DNA from: DATKWD01 sp963704815
GTDB taxonomy: Bacteria; Actinomycetota; Acidimicrobiia; Acidimicrobiales; Salinilacustritrichaceae
Assembly: GCA_963704815.1 (NCBI GenBank)
Contig: CAVPHU010000003.1
Location: 124,001 to 188,000 of the forward strand
Direction of reading: 5' to 3'
Length of the DNA stretch: 64,000 bases
Shown: in pieces, positions 9,408 to 18,185 of the stretch
Position numbering within the stretch: position 1 is the first letter of the stretch
Layout: each line of letters begins with the position of its first letter
Notes under the pieces: model-generated
What the model saw: the letters and a program-made list of their open reading frames with translations, nothing else
Told to the model about the DNA's origin: nothing
Databases searched by the model: none
Made by a program: the position numbers and the translations under genes

Positions 9408-10241
9408 CCTCGGGACCGGTGTGGCTCAACGGCCACCTCGTCGACGCAGCCGACGCGACGATCTCGGTGTTCGATCACGGGCTGACCGTCGGCGACGGGG
9501 TGTTCGAGACGATGCGGACCGTTCGTCGCGAGCCATTCGCCATCACCCGGCACCTCCGCCGCCTCAGGACGTCGGCGGCGGGGATCGGGCTCGACCTCGA
9601 TCGCAGCGACGCCGAACTGCGATCCGCCATCGATGCGACGATCGCGGCCCAACCGGGTGCCGAACTCCGAGTCCGCCTCACGGTCACCGGCGGGCCCGGT
9701 CCGGCAGGCTCGGGGCGGGGCGACGCAGCGCCGACCACCCTGGTCGTCGCCGGGCCGCTCGACCCGGTGGCCGCGACCCACGCGGGTCGTGTCGGTTCCC
9801 TGGCCTCGGAACGAGCGAGCCGCGCTCGCCGGGCTGAAGACGACGAGCTACGCCGAGAACGTCGTGGCCCTGGCCGCGGCCAAGGACGAGGGGGCGACCG
9901 AGGCGTTGTTCGCCAACACCAACGGCGACCTCTGCGAGGGCACCGGCTCCAACATCGTCGTGGCCGCCGACGGAGTGCTGCTCACGCCGCCGCTGTCGTC
10001 GGGCTGCCTGGCCGGCATCACCCGAGAGCTCCTGCTCGAGACCGTCGACGTCATCGAGCAGCCGCTCCCGATGGACGTGCTCGATCGGGCTGACGAGGTG
10101 TTCCTCACCAGCTCGACCCGCGACCTGCAGGCCGTGAGCCACATCGACGGCCGCCAGGTGGGCGAGGGCCAGGGTGGCCCGCTGACCGCCGCCGCCCAGG
10201 CAGCCTTCGCCGCGCTCCAGGCCGAGACCACCGACCCCTGA
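9404..10241 (+). CDS. pabC: aminodeoxychorismate lyase (class IV aminotransferase), frame-broken
   Basis: PLP enzyme that splits 4-amino-4-deoxychorismate into 4-aminobenzoate and pyruvate. N-terminus: WLNGHLVDAADATISVFDHG, then GDGVFETMRT. After a one-base frame change near 9790 the sequence resumes with the PLP-lysine segment GLKTTSYAENVVAL, then FANTNGDLCEGTGSNIV and PPLSSGCLAGITRELLL, all class IV hallmarks. The reconstructed protein is about 279 residues, normal. It overlaps pabB by four bases. Branched-chain or D-amino-acid aminotransferase is the alternative within the fold, but pairing with pabB decides it. Confidence 0.85.
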
Positions 10242-10263
10242 ATCCGTCGGGGCCCGTCGGCTC

Positions 10264-11088
10264 CTACCGCAGATGGTGGACGTCGCCGACGGCGAAGGTT
10301 CGACGTTCGCCTTCGGTGGTCTCGACGACGAGATGCCCCTCGCCGGTCACATCGACCGCCCGCCCGTGGACGTCCTCGACACCGAGATCGACCCGCACCG
10401 GGCGGCCGAGTGTCGAGAGGTCGGCCCGCCACCGATCGAGCGTCGGTCCGGCGCCGTGGTCGAGAAGGGCCGAGTAGGCGACATCGAGCGTCTGCAGGAA
10501 CGCGACCACCAGCGCGGTCCGGTCGGTGGTGGTGCCGGTGACGTGACGACACGAGGTCGCGATGTCGGCGAGGTCGGCGGGCACGTCGTCGGGCCAGTTG
10601 ACGTTGATGCCGATGCCGGCGACGACGGCGACCCGTTCGGAGTCCGACGGCTCGCGCCAGCCACTCGCCATGTCGGCCCCGGCCGGCCAGTCGGCCTCGG
10701 CCAGGATGCCGGCGAGCTTGCGCGTCCGGCCGTCGGACTCGGTGACGACGAGGTCGTTCGGCCACTTGAGTTCGGGCCGGAACCCGGCCACCTGGTCCAC
10801 GGCGTCGGCTGCGCTCAACGCAACGATGGCCGTGACCAGTTTCGCGACCGTCGACGGCGGGCGGAGCAGGACCGACGCGAGGATCGACGTACCCGCCGGT
10901 GCCTCCCAGGTGCGGCCCGCTCGTCCTCTCCCCTGGCGCTGATGGTCGGCCACCACGACCGCTCCCTCGGAGGCGCCGTCGCGGGCCAGATCGAGCACAT
11001 CGGCCTGCGTCGAACCGGTCTCGGGCACCCACACGACCTCGGCGAAACGAGTCGATTTCAACGCTCTTCTGGCACTCGCACCCGACAC
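10264..11088 (-). CDS. birA: biotin--[acetyl-CoA-carboxylase] ligase
   Basis: Makes biotinyl-AMP and attaches biotin to the carrier domain lysine. The 274-residue protein has GSTQADVL, the biotin-adenylate loop GRGRAGRTWEAPAG, LKWPNDLVV and the C-terminal beta domain. It lacks the N-terminal winged helix of E. coli BirA, so it is a class I ligase without direct DNA-binding repression. An ATG at 11100 is possible, but GTG 11088 lies 7 bases after a TATGGT -10 box, so I prefer the GTG. It is divergent from the gene for its probable substrate, the biotin carboxylase/BCCP fusion, 17 bases away. Confidence 0.87.
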   Translation of the reverse strand: MSGASARRALKSTRFAEVVWVPETGSTQADVLDLARDGASEGAVVVADHQRQGRGRAGRTWEAPAGTSILASVLLRPPSTVAKLVTAIVALSAADAVDQVAGFRPELKWPNDLVVTESDGRTRKLAGILAEADWPAGADMASGWREPSDSERVAVVAGIGINVNWPDDVPADLADIATSCRHVTGTTTDRTALVVAFLQTLDVAYSALLDHGAGPTLDRWRADLSTLGRPVRVDLGVEDVHGRAVDVTGEGHLVVETTEGERRTFAVGDVHHLR

Positions 11089-11093
11089 CTGAG

Positions 11094-11101
11094 TAACCAT
11101 A
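11094..11101. promoter_or_regulatory. overlapping divergent -10 boxes of birA and biotin carboxylase
   Basis: Reading minus, TATGGT (11096-11101) is 7 bases before the birA GTG at 11088. Reading plus, TAACCA (11094-11099, last base off consensus) is 6 bases before the carboxylase GTG at 11106. The two hexamers overlap on opposite strands, so polymerase probably cannot occupy both at once. Confidence 0.4.
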
Positions 11102-11105
11102 TGGC

Positions 11106-12880
11106 GTGCTCACCAAGGTTCTCATCGCCAATCGAGGCGAAATCGCCGTCCGCGTCATCCGTGCCTGCAAGGAACTCGGCATCGCGACGGTCGCCGTCTA
11201 CTCCGAACTCGACCGCGAGGCGCTCCATGTGCGTCTCGCCGACGAGGCCTACGCGCTCGGCGGCCAGACCGCGGCCGAGAGCTACCTCAACACCGAGGCC
11301 ATCATCGACGTGATCGAGCGCAGCGGCGCCGATGGCGTACACCCCGGCTACGGCTTCTTCTCCGAGAACACCGAGTTCTCACGAGCCGTCAGCGCCAAGG
11401 GTGTGGCCTTCATCGGTCCGCCCCCCGAGGCCATCGAGGTGATGGGCGACAAGGTGAGCAGCCGGATCGCGGCGCAGGAAGCCGGAGTGCAGGGCGTCCC
11501 CGGAACGACCGAGTTCCTCACCAGCTCGGACGAGGTCGTTGTGTTCGGCGAGGAGAACGGGTGGCCGGTGGCCATCAAGGCGGCCTACGGCGGTGGCGGT
11601 CGCGGGATGCGGGTCGTGAACAGCGCTGACGAGGCTGCGGGTGCACTCGAGTCCGCGCAATCCGAAGCACTCAAGGGCTTCGGACGCGACGAGTGCTATG
11701 TCGAGCGCTACCTGACGTGGCCGCGCCACATCGAGATGCAGGTCGTCGCCGACACCCACGGCAACTGTGTCTGGATCGGCGAGCGCGACTGCTCGGCCCA
11801 GCGCCGCCACCAGAAGCTCGTCGAGGAGTCGCCGGCCCCGAACTTCCCCGACGAGATCCGCCAGGCGATGGGAACCGCCGCGGTCAAGGTGGCGCAGGCG
11901 TGCGGGTACGTCAACGCCGGCACGGTCGAGTTCCTCTATCAGGACGGCGAGTTCTACTTCCTCGAGATGAACACCCGGCTCCAGGTCGAGCACCCGGTCA
12001 CCGAGTTCGTGAGCGGCATCGACCTGGTCGCCGAACAGCTGAGGGTCGCCTCCGGCGAACCGCTCTCGTTCAGCCAGGAGGACATCGAGCTCCGCGGCCA
12101 CTCGATCGAGTGCCGCATCAACGCCGAGGACCCGGCCGGTGGGGCGTTCCTGCCCTCGCCCGGAAAGATCGGCGAACTGAAGCCGCCGCAGGGTCTCGGC
12201 GTCCGCTGGGACGGCGGCTACGAGTCGGGCGACGAGGTGAGCCAGTTCTACGACAACCTCATCGGCAAGCTCATCGTGTGGGGCTCGGACCGCGACCGCG
12301 CCATCGCCCGCATGCTTCGCGCCCTCGACGAGATGATCGTCACCGGTGTCGCCACGACGATCCCGGCCGACGTCGCCATCCTCGACCACGACGACTTCCG
12401 CGCCGGGGTGCACTCGACCAAGTGGGTCGAGGAACGCCTCGATCTGTCATCGACAGTCGCGCCGGCTCCAGCGGATTCGGGCGACGACGGCGCGGACGAG
12501 GGCGAGAAGATCGAACGCAGTGTCGATGTCGAGGTCAACGGCAAGCGGTTCGGGGTGAAGGTCTGGCTCCCCGCCGATGCGGTCGGCTCCGCCCCTGCGG
12601 CCGCGGGCGGTGCAGCCAAGCGCGCCCCCGCCGTGCCGCTGCCGCCGGTGGTGGCTCGGCAGCCGCCTCCGGAAGCGTGACCGCGCCCATGCAGGGCACC
12701 ATCGTCAAGTTGCTGGTCGCCGAGGGCGACGAGGTCTCGGTCGGTCAGGCCCTCTGTGTGCTCGAGGCCATGAAGATGGAGAACAACATCGTGGCCGAGG
12801 TCGAAGGCACGCTGAGCGAACTGAAGGTCGAGGCGGGCCAGTCGGTCGGCGCCGGCGACGTCATCGCCGTCATCAGCTGA
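11106..12880 (+). CDS. acyl-CoA carboxylase alpha subunit (biotin carboxylase + BCCP), frame-broken near C-terminus
   Basis: Biotin-dependent carboxylase subunit of about 591 residues, the size of actinobacterial AccA3/BccA proteins that serve acetyl- and propionyl-CoA carboxylases. Biotin carboxylase domain: MLTKVLIANRGEIAVR, ATP-grasp loop YGGGGRGMR, ERDCSAQRRHQKLVEE, EMNTRLQVEHPVTE. After a Pro/Ala linker the frame shifts by one base near 12650, and the carrier domain follows with the biotin site EAMKMENN (Lys near residue 557). The beta subunit is not in the window. Propionyl-CoA carboxylation would feed the methylmalonyl-CoA mutase located 7 kb downstream; this link is inference. Confidence 0.88.
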
Positions 12881-12886
12881 TCCACC

Positions 12887-13159
12887 TCAGGCGGGGTTGG
12901 TGATGGGGGTGCCGTCGGGGCGGTGGATGGTGAAGGTGCCGTCGGCGTCGCACCCTGGGTCGACGCATGATTGGCCCGGGTGCGAAAGCTCCCGTCGAAG
13001 CCCTTGGTCACGATGGCGTTGCGCATCCAGTTTCCGTCGCAGACGCTCCAGCTCGACGGTCTCGACGAGGACTTCAGGTCCCGTCAAGGACGCTTGATCA
13101 ACCGACGCGAATGAGTCGATCGCATCACCCAGACTGCGGAGCGCTTCGGTGACCTCCAT
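12887..13159 (-). pseudogene. DUF222/HNH-endonuclease family remnant, probably internally deleted
   Basis: An open frame of 90 codons. Residues 1-50 (ending VETVELERLRRKLDAQRHR) look like the N-terminus of DUF222 proteins, while the last part CDADGTFTIHRPDGTPITNP looks like the extreme C-terminus that follows the HNH nuclease domain in the same family. The roughly 300 residues normally in between, including the His/Asn/His nuclease site, are absent, so activity is unlikely. A good TAGCAT -10 box stands 7 bases before the ATG, so the gene start is original. DUF222-HNH genes are often mobile or multi-copy in actinomycetes. A genuine short protein cannot be excluded. Confidence 0.45.
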
Positions 13160-13166
13160 GACCACA

Positions 13167-13172
13167 ATGCTA
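13167..13172 (-). promoter_or_regulatory. -10 box TAGCAT, leaderless
   Basis: TAGCAT on the minus strand, 7 bases before the ATG at 13159 of the DUF222 remnant. Confidence 0.4.
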
Positions 13173-13356
13173 GAGAGGGGTGTGACAACTACGAACAGGT
13201 GTTCGGGTCCCGATCCGGACCGGAGGCGTCACTCGATCACGATGCGACGGGGTCCGGGAACCACGATCCTCGCCGACGTCGGCAGGTGCCTCGCTTCGCG
13301 ACGCTGCTGCGTTCAGTCGAATCGCCCGCCGATGCTCGTCGTCGAGGGCAGGTGCC

Positions 13357-13362
13357 TACGCT
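13357..13362 (+). promoter_or_regulatory. -10 box TACGCT of PaiB remnant, leaderless
   Basis: TACGCT ends 6 bases before the ATG at 13369. It lies in the second copy of a short direct repeat GGCAGGTGCCT (13281-13291 and 13347-13357). Confidence 0.35.
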
Positions 13363-13368
13363 TCGCCC

Positions 13369-13763
13369 ATGGCGACACGCCGGCGGCGTTCGCAGTCGAA
13401 CTCGCCCGCCGAAGTGCTCGCAGTTCTTCGTCACGTCGCGTTCGGTCGATCTGATCACGCGCACGGCGACGCGGGCGGAGCCCGGCCCGAGACTCGACGT
13501 CGACGGCGCTGCCCTTCGTGGTCAACGACCCCGAGCGCGCCGCCGCGTGGAAGGTCGCCGATGCGCCGGACGACTTCATCGATCGAAAGCTCCAGGCGAT
13601 CGTCGGAGTGCAACTCGACGTCACGGCCGTCGAGGCCAGCCGCAAGTTGAGCCAGAACAAGCCGGAGGCCGATCGGGTCGGAGCCACCGAAGGGCTGGCC
13701 CGCTCGGACCAGGCCCGCGACCGCGCCACCGCCGACCTGATGCGATCGCCAAGTCACCACTGA
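13369..13763 (+). pseudogene. PaiB-like FMN-binding negative transcriptional regulator, degenerate
   Basis: Pieces of an FMN-binding PaiB-type protein are readable in three frames: PAEVLAVLRHVAFGR, then DLITRTA, then TALPFVVNDPER, and in the last frame the C-terminal block AAWKVADAPDDFIDRKLQAI followed by SRKLSQNKPEADRVG. The conserved middle of the family, including the PSWYPSK-type FMN-binding core and the central strand region (about 75 residues), is missing between NDPER and AAWKV. So it has at least two frame breaks plus an internal deletion and should be non-functional. The leaderless -10 box before the ATG supports this as the original start. Confidence 0.5.
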
Positions 13764-13956
13764 ACAGCAGTGCGCTGCTGGAAGACTCCCCAGCATGGGA
13801 CTGAGCGCTCGTCTCGGTCGATCCGCACTCGTCGTCCTCGTGACATCACCATCGAGGAGTGGGAGCCGACCTTCCGGGTGGAGTTCTGTTCCGTCTTCAT
13901 GGACCTGAAGCCGCCCGGGGCGACCCTCCGCCCGGCCAGTCAGGAAGACTGGCTCC
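13764..13956. other. stretch with no recognisable gene
   Basis: Open frames exist in several phases but none has a recognisable fold, start signal or family motif. It may be further remains of the decaying patch. Confidence 0.4.
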
Positions 13957-14439
13957 ATGAGGGCACCCGACTCACCTGCACCGGTCGGCTCGAGCAGGGT
14001 CGGCCCGGGACTGCTCTTCGCCGGTGCAGGCGTCCTGCTCTACCGAACGATCGCGCTCCTCGCCGGTGGTGCGCGAGCGGTGCTCAAGGGCTGGGTGCTG
14101 GCCCTGAACGTCCTGGAGATGCTCGTCGACATCGCGACCATGGCCGCAGCCATCCGGTGGTGGAGATCTCGTGCGCCCCGTGATGCTCAGCTTCCGCTCC
14201 GGATCGGAGCCGTCGCGACCCTGCTGCACGCAGTCCGGGTCCTCGTGTTCGTGCTCGGACGGACCGGCCCATGGGTCGACTTCGACGTCCGGCCCGAGCA
14301 GCGGGCCGACCACGACGAGCGGTGGACCTGGACCGAGGTGGTCTTCGCCGGCGTGATGTCGATCCTGGGCGTCGTCGGCGCCGTGATCGTCTGGTGCGTA
14401 CGACGCAGGACCAGGCCCGTCACTCCGCCGCTTCGCTGA
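13957..14439 (+). CDS. small hypothetical four-helix membrane protein
   Basis: A 160-residue protein with about four hydrophobic segments: LLFAGAGVLLYRTIALLAG, VLALNVLEMLVDIATMAAA, IGAVATLLHAVRVLVFVLG and EVVFAGVMSILGVVGAVIVW, separated by Arg-rich turns that favour an inner-membrane topology. I recognise no family or catalytic motif. The ATG at 13957 is the first in frame and no clear Shine-Dalgarno or -10 box precedes it, so the start is uncertain. Its last 20 bases overlap the convergent LpdA-like gene. It could be a real small membrane protein or the surviving part of a larger gene, since the DNA just upstream is degenerate. Confidence 0.5.
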   Translation: MRAPDSPAPVGSSRVGPGLLFAGAGVLLYRTIALLAGGARAVLKGWVLALNVLEMLVDIATMAAAIRWWRSRAPRDAQLPLRIGAVATLLHAVRVLVFVLGRTGPWVDFDVRPEQRADHDERWTWTEVVFAGVMSILGVVGAVIVWCVRRRTRPVTPPLR

Positions 14440-15781
14440 GCACCTCCGACAGGGCCGGATGGACGAGCAGGCTCTCGTGGATGTCGGTCACGGTGAGCCC
14501 GTTGGTGACGGCGACGGCGAGCACCGAGATGAGTTCGGCGGCGTGATTCCCGACGATCGACCCGCCGAGCACGACGCCGGTTGCCGGATCGCTGACGATC
14601 TTCACGAACCCGCGGGGTGAGTTGTTGATGAGGGCCTTGGCCGACGCCGAGAACGGCACCTTCGTCACCCGGATCTTGCGACCCTCGGCGAAGGCGTCGG
14701 CCTCGGCCAGGCCGACATCGGCGATCTCGGGCTCGGTGAAGATCGCCGAGGCGGCCTTGTCGTAGTCGAGGTGGCGATGGTCGCGGGTGTGCAGACCCAT
14801 CACGTGCTCGGCGATCTTGCGGCCCTGCATCGACGCAACCGACGAGAGCGGGAGCTTCCCCGACAGGTCGCCGGCGACGTAGATGTGGTCGACGTTGGTG
14901 ACCCCGTGGTGGTTGTTGTCGATGTAGCCCCACTCGTTGAGGTCGACGCCGGCGGCCTCGAGACCGAGCCCCTCGCTGTTGGGAATCGACCCGATGGCGA
15001 GGAGTGCGTGTGAGCCCTCGGCCACCCGCCCGTCGTCGCACATGACCCGCACGCCGGCGTCGGAGCGCTCGATGCCCTGGGCCCGCGCGCCCTTGAGCAG
15101 CCGCACCCCGCGGGCCAGGAAGTTCTCTTCGAGCGCCGCGGCCACCTCGGGGTCCTTCAGCGGAAGCACCTGCTGCCGACTGACCACGAGGGTCACCTCG
15201 CACCCGAACGACGAGAACATGTGCACGAACTCGACGCCCGTCACACCCGATCCGATGACCACGAGGTGGGTCGGCAACTCGGGCGGCGGATAGGCGTCGC
15301 GGGTGGTGAGGACGCGCTCGCCGTCTACCTCGGCCCACTCGGGGATCCTGGGACGGCTGCCGGTGGAGAGCAGCACGGCATCGGCCTCGATCTCGATCGG
15401 ACCGTCGCTCGTCTCGACCACGACCTCGTGAGGTCCAACCAGCCGTCCGGTGCCGTCGATCATGCGCACGCCCTGCGACGCCAGCAGGCCGTGCACCGAC
15501 TCCTCCAGGCGGGTCTCGATGCCGTCGATGCGCTCGCGCAGCGCGTCGAAGTCGAGCGCCTGGTCGACCTCGGTCAGGCCCATCGCCTTGCTCCGCCCGG
15601 TGAACGCCAGGGCCGCACCCGTGGCGATCATGGCCTTCGACGGGATGCAGTCGTGCAGATGCGCGGCGCCGCCCACGATGTCGCGCTCGACCAGGGTCAC
15701 CTCGGCACCGAGTCGGGCAGCGTGGGTCGCCGCCGTGTTGCCCGCGGGGCCTCCACCGATGATCACGAACCTGAGGGCCAT
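14420..15781 (-). CDS. lpdA: NAD(P)H-quinone dehydrogenase-like flavoprotein (LpdA subfamily)
   Basis: A 453-residue pyridine nucleotide-disulfide oxidoreductase fold protein. FAD site FVIIGGGPAGNTAATHAA; NAD(P) site LVVIGSGVTGVEFVHMF; second FAD strand VDHIYVAGDLSG; dimerisation domain with SAIFTEPEIADVG. At the usual redox disulfide only the second Cys remains (GGAAHLHDCIPSK instead of CxxxxC), and the C-terminal His-Glu pair is replaced by LLVHPALSE. Loss of the disulfide is typical of the mycobacterial LpdA (Rv3303c) group, which reduces quinones rather than lipoamide. It is therefore not a dihydrolipoamide dehydrogenase. The ATG at 15781 has a TACCTT -10 box 6 bases upstream. Confidence 0.82.
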   Translation of the reverse strand: MALRFVIIGGGPAGNTAATHAARLGAEVTLVERDIVGGAAHLHDCIPSKAMIATGAALAFTGRSKAMGLTEVDQALDFDALRERIDGIETRLEESVHGLLASQGVRMIDGTGRLVGPHEVVVETSDGPIEIEADAVLLSTGSRPRIPEWAEVDGERVLTTRDAYPPPELPTHLVVIGSGVTGVEFVHMFSSFGCEVTLVVSRQQVLPLKDPEVAAALEENFLARGVRLLKGARAQGIERSDAGVRVMCDDGRVAEGSHALLAIGSIPNSEGLGLEAAGVDLNEWGYIDNNHHGVTNVDHIYVAGDLSGKLPLSSVASMQGRKIAEHVMGLHTRDHRHLDYDKAASAIFTEPEIADVGLAEADAFAEGRKIRVTKVPFSASAKALINNSPRGFVKIVSDPATGVVLGGSIVGNHAAELISVLAVAVTNGLTVTDIHESLLVHPALSEVLSEAAE

Positions 15782-15787
15782 GACCGC

Positions 15788-15793
15788 AAGGTA
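15788..15793 (-). promoter_or_regulatory. -10 box TACCTT of lpdA, leaderless
   Basis: TACCTT on the minus strand, 6 bases before the ATG at 15781. Confidence 0.42.
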
Positions 15794-15799
15794 CCGGGC

Positions 15800-15805
15800 T
15801 ACCGT
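15800..15805 (+). promoter_or_regulatory. -10 box TACCGT of SDR gene, short leader
   Basis: TACCGT on the plus strand, 30 bases before the ATG at 15836; a GGGGA stands 8-13 bases before the ATG, so this mRNA would have a leader with a Shine-Dalgarno. Confidence 0.35.
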
Positions 15806-15835
15806 GCAGGCACACGACGACACGGGGACGTCCAC

Positions 15836-16705
15836 ATGGCCAACGCGCTCATCACAGGCTGCAGCAGCGGTTTCGGACTCGAGGCAACGCTCGAGTTCGC
15901 CCGTCGAGGACACACCGCCATCGCAACGATGCGCAACCTCGACAAAGCCGGCCCACTCCGCGAACGTGCGGACGCCGAAGGACTGAAGATCGACGTCGAG
16001 CGACTCGACGTGACCGATGACGACAGCGTCGAGGCCTGCATGACCGCCGTGCTCGACCGGCACGACCACCTCGACGTTCTGGTCAACAACGCCGGCATCG
16101 GTGCCCACGGCGCGATCGAGACCATCCCCATGGAAGACTTCCGAGCCCTGATCGAGACGAACTTCTGGGGACCGGTCCGGATGATGCGTGCCGTGCTGCC
16201 CAGCTTCCGGGCACAACGCTCAGGAGTGATCGTGAACGTCGGGTCGATCGCCGGCGTCGTGCCCGGCACGCCCTACAACGGCCCGTACGGTTCGTCGAAG
16301 CACGCCCTCGGGACCCTGTCCGAGACCGTGCAGAACGAGGTCGGACCCTTCGGTGTCCGCGTCGTGTGCATCGAGCCGGGCTTCTTCTCGACGGAGATCA
16401 ACAACAACTCTGCTGGGCGCCACGGCGCGGGTGGCATCACCGACACCGAGTATCAAGCCGACTACGAGTGGTTCGACCGGTTCATGAACTCCGGTGTCGA
16501 CGAGGGGGCCGATCCGGCGATCGTGGCCTCGCGCATCGTCGACGCCGCCGAGCAGGAGGTCCCGCTCCACCAACCGGTGGGCGACGATGCCGCGATGTAC
16601 CTCGCGCTGCTCGCCGAGACCGACGGCTTCGAGCAGTGGATGGACGTCGCCGTCCCGATCGTCGAAGCCCAGGCCGGACCCCGGCCCGAACCGCCTCCCG
16701 CCTGA
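15836..16705 (+). CDS. short-chain dehydrogenase/reductase
   Basis: A 289-residue classical SDR. NAD(P)-binding TGCSSGFG at residues 7-14 (TGxxxGxG), DVTDDDSV for the adenine, NNAGIG, the catalytic Ser in VNVGSIAG, and the catalytic YxxxK in GPYGSSKHALG. The pattern (CSSGFG start, long C-terminal part with a helix region after PGFFSTEI) resembles SDRs acting on hydroxysteroid- or retinol-like substrates, but the substrate cannot be inferred. The gene is divergent from lpdA and convergent with fetB, 6 bases away, so it is probably monocistronic. Confidence 0.85.
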   Translation: MANALITGCSSGFGLEATLEFARRGHTAIATMRNLDKAGPLRERADAEGLKIDVERLDVTDDDSVEACMTAVLDRHDHLDVLVNNAGIGAHGAIETIPMEDFRALIETNFWGPVRMMRAVLPSFRAQRSGVIVNVGSIAGVVPGTPYNGPYGSSKHALGTLSETVQNEVGPFGVRVVCIEPGFFSTEINNNSAGRHGAGGITDTEYQADYEWFDRFMNSGVDEGADPAIVASRIVDAAEQEVPLHQPVGDDAAMYLALLAETDGFEQWMDVAVPIVEAQAGPRPEPPPA

Positions 16706-16711
16706 ACCCCC

Positions 16712-17494
16712 TCAACCCGCGACCCGCACCAGGCGCACCAGGCGATGATCGGGGGTGAACAGCCGGCGGGTCACGCCGATGCCGATCACGGTGATGTTGG
16801 TGGCGACGGCGCCGAGGATGAGGAACATGATCGCCGCCTGCACCTTCACCGCGTCGACCGGGTCGACCCCAGCGAGGATGAGCCCGGTCATGGCGCCGGG
16901 GAGGAAGACCAGGCCGACCGCCTTGGTCGTCTCGATCTGGCTGATCAGCGCCGTTCGAAGCGAGACCCGGAGATAGGGCTTCGACGCCACCTGCCACGGC
17001 TGGCCGAGGGCGAGGCGCGCCTCGACCTCCGGTCGCTTCTCGGAGAGCTCTGCGACGATGCGTCGACTCGCCACGACCGCGTCCTTCATGGCGTTGCCGA
17101 TCATCATCCCGCCGATGGGAACGATGACCCGACCCTCTGCGGGAAAGATCCCCAACCCGAAGATCACGCCCAGGCTGACCACCGTCGACGCCGCGGTCGA
17201 CAGCAACGCCAGCGAGAACGCCGACGGCACCTCGGGCGCCCGACGGGCGACGGTGAACGCGGCGAAGGGCACCATCGCCGCGACCCAGAGCCACGCGTAG
17301 ACGACCGGTTGATCGGGATCGATGACCAGTTGCAGCGCGTAGCCGACCGCGGTGAGCTGAACCGTGGCCCGAACGGTGGCCACCACCATGTCGCGCTCGA
17401 GGCCCAGGCCGCGCCAGACCGAGATGCCGATGGCGACGGCGACGAGAAGGAGCGAGCCGGCCAGGCCGAGCCAGGTGACGTCACCCTGTGGCAT
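16712..17494 (-). CDS. fetB: FetB-type ABC transporter permease (iron export)
   Basis: A 260-residue polytopic protein of the UPF0014/FetB family. Hydrophobic segments include WLGLAGSLLLVAVAIGI, AWLWVAAMVPFAAFTVA, LALLSTAASTVVSLGVIFG and AVGLVFLPGAMTGLILAG; the conserved GGMMIGNAMKDAVVASRRI and LRTALISQIETTKAVG blocks are characteristic and couple to the ATPase. FetAB was shown in E. coli to export iron and protect against peroxide stress; metal specificity here is inferred. It overlaps the ATPase gene by 14 bases, so the two are certainly coupled. Confidence 0.88.
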   Translation of the reverse strand: MPQGDVTWLGLAGSLLLVAVAIGISVWRGLGLERDMVVATVRATVQLTAVGYALQLVIDPDQPVVYAWLWVAAMVPFAAFTVARRAPEVPSAFSLALLSTAASTVVSLGVIFGLGIFPAEGRVIVPIGGMMIGNAMKDAVVASRRIVAELSEKRPEVEARLALGQPWQVASKPYLRVSLRTALISQIETTKAVGLVFLPGAMTGLILAGVDPVDAVKVQAAIMFLILGAVATNITVIGIGVTRRLFTPDHRLVRLVRVAG

Positions 17495-18185
17495 CGGAGT
17501 CCCGGTGGTCGTGATCGCTCGGCTCGCTGGCCTCGAAGTGGGCGGCTTCGTGTGCGTCGGCGAGCCGACCCGCGATCAACACGACATGACGTTCGGAGAT
17601 GCGCTCGGCCTGGGCGAGGTCGTGGGTCACCCACACGATCGGGATTCCTTCCGTAGCGACCGAACAGGCAAGCTCCTCGAGCTGCTGCGTCGAACTCGGA
17701 TCGAGGGCGCTGGTGGGCTCGTCCATCAGCAGCACCTCGGGCTCGGTGATCAGCGTCCGTGCCAGACAGACCCGCTGCTGCTCGCCGCCCGACAGATCGT
17801 CACCGATCCGGTCGAGGTAGTCGGGATCGATCGCCGCACGGGCCAGCGCCCGAACGCAGGATTCCTCGGTCGCGTCGGGGAGTGCTTCCCGCAGGTTCTC
17901 ACGAACGGTTCCCGGAAACAGCGTCGGGCGCTGGAACACCATGCCGACGCGGCGGCGAAGCGCGAGCGGGTCGGTGTCGGAGATGTCGGCGCCACGGAAG
18001 CACACCTGCCCCGACGTGGGGACCTCGAGTCGATTGCAGAGGCGCAGCAGCGTCGACTTGCCCGACCCCGATGCGCCGAGCAGCACGGTCACGCCGTCGT
18101 CGAAGATCGTGAGGTCGATCCCGTCGAGCGCCGTCGTGTCGTCGAAGCGCACGACGACGTCCTCGAACCGGAACAGATCGTTCAT
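17481..18185 (-). CDS. fetA: FetA-type ABC transporter ATP-binding protein
   Basis: A 234-residue ABC ATPase: Walker A GASGSGKST, Q-loop VGMVFQRPTLFPG, signature LSGGEQQR, Walker B VLLMDEPTSALD, H-loop VWVTHDLAQAE. The C-terminus is unusually rich in His, Glu and Asp (HEAAHFEASEPSDHDHRDSD), which could bind divalent metal and would fit a metal exporter, though this is inference. The ATG at 18185 overlaps the stop of the methyltransferase gene upstream (ATGA), and its 3' end overlaps fetB by 14 bases. Confidence 0.88.
   Translation of the reverse strand: MNDLFRFEDVVVRFDDTTALDGIDLTIFDDGVTVLLGASGSGKSTLLRLCNRLEVPTSGQVCFRGADISDTDPLALRRRVGMVFQRPTLFPGTVRENLREALPDATEESCVRALARAAIDPDYLDRIGDDLSGGEQQRVCLARTLITEPEVLLMDEPTSALDPSSTQQLEELACSVATEGIPIVWVTHDLAQAERISERHVVLIAGRLADAHEAAHFEASEPSDHDHRDSDATG

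Noticed and set aside
1980..12700. Programmed ribosomal frameshifting in ugd, uxs, rmlA, pabC and the carboxylase gene
   Set aside because: No slippery heptamer with downstream structure is evident, the shifts occur in different directions and several times per gene, and orthologues of these families are single-frame.
13281..13357. Direct repeat GGCAGGTGCCT (13281-13291 and 13347-13357) as mobile element ends
   Set aside because: Only 11 bases, 55 bases apart, no inverted ends or transposase; kept only as a remark at the PaiB promoter.
13455..13958. 167-codon minus-strand frame across the PaiB remnant
   Set aside because: No family features; the plus strand contains recognisable PaiB blocks.
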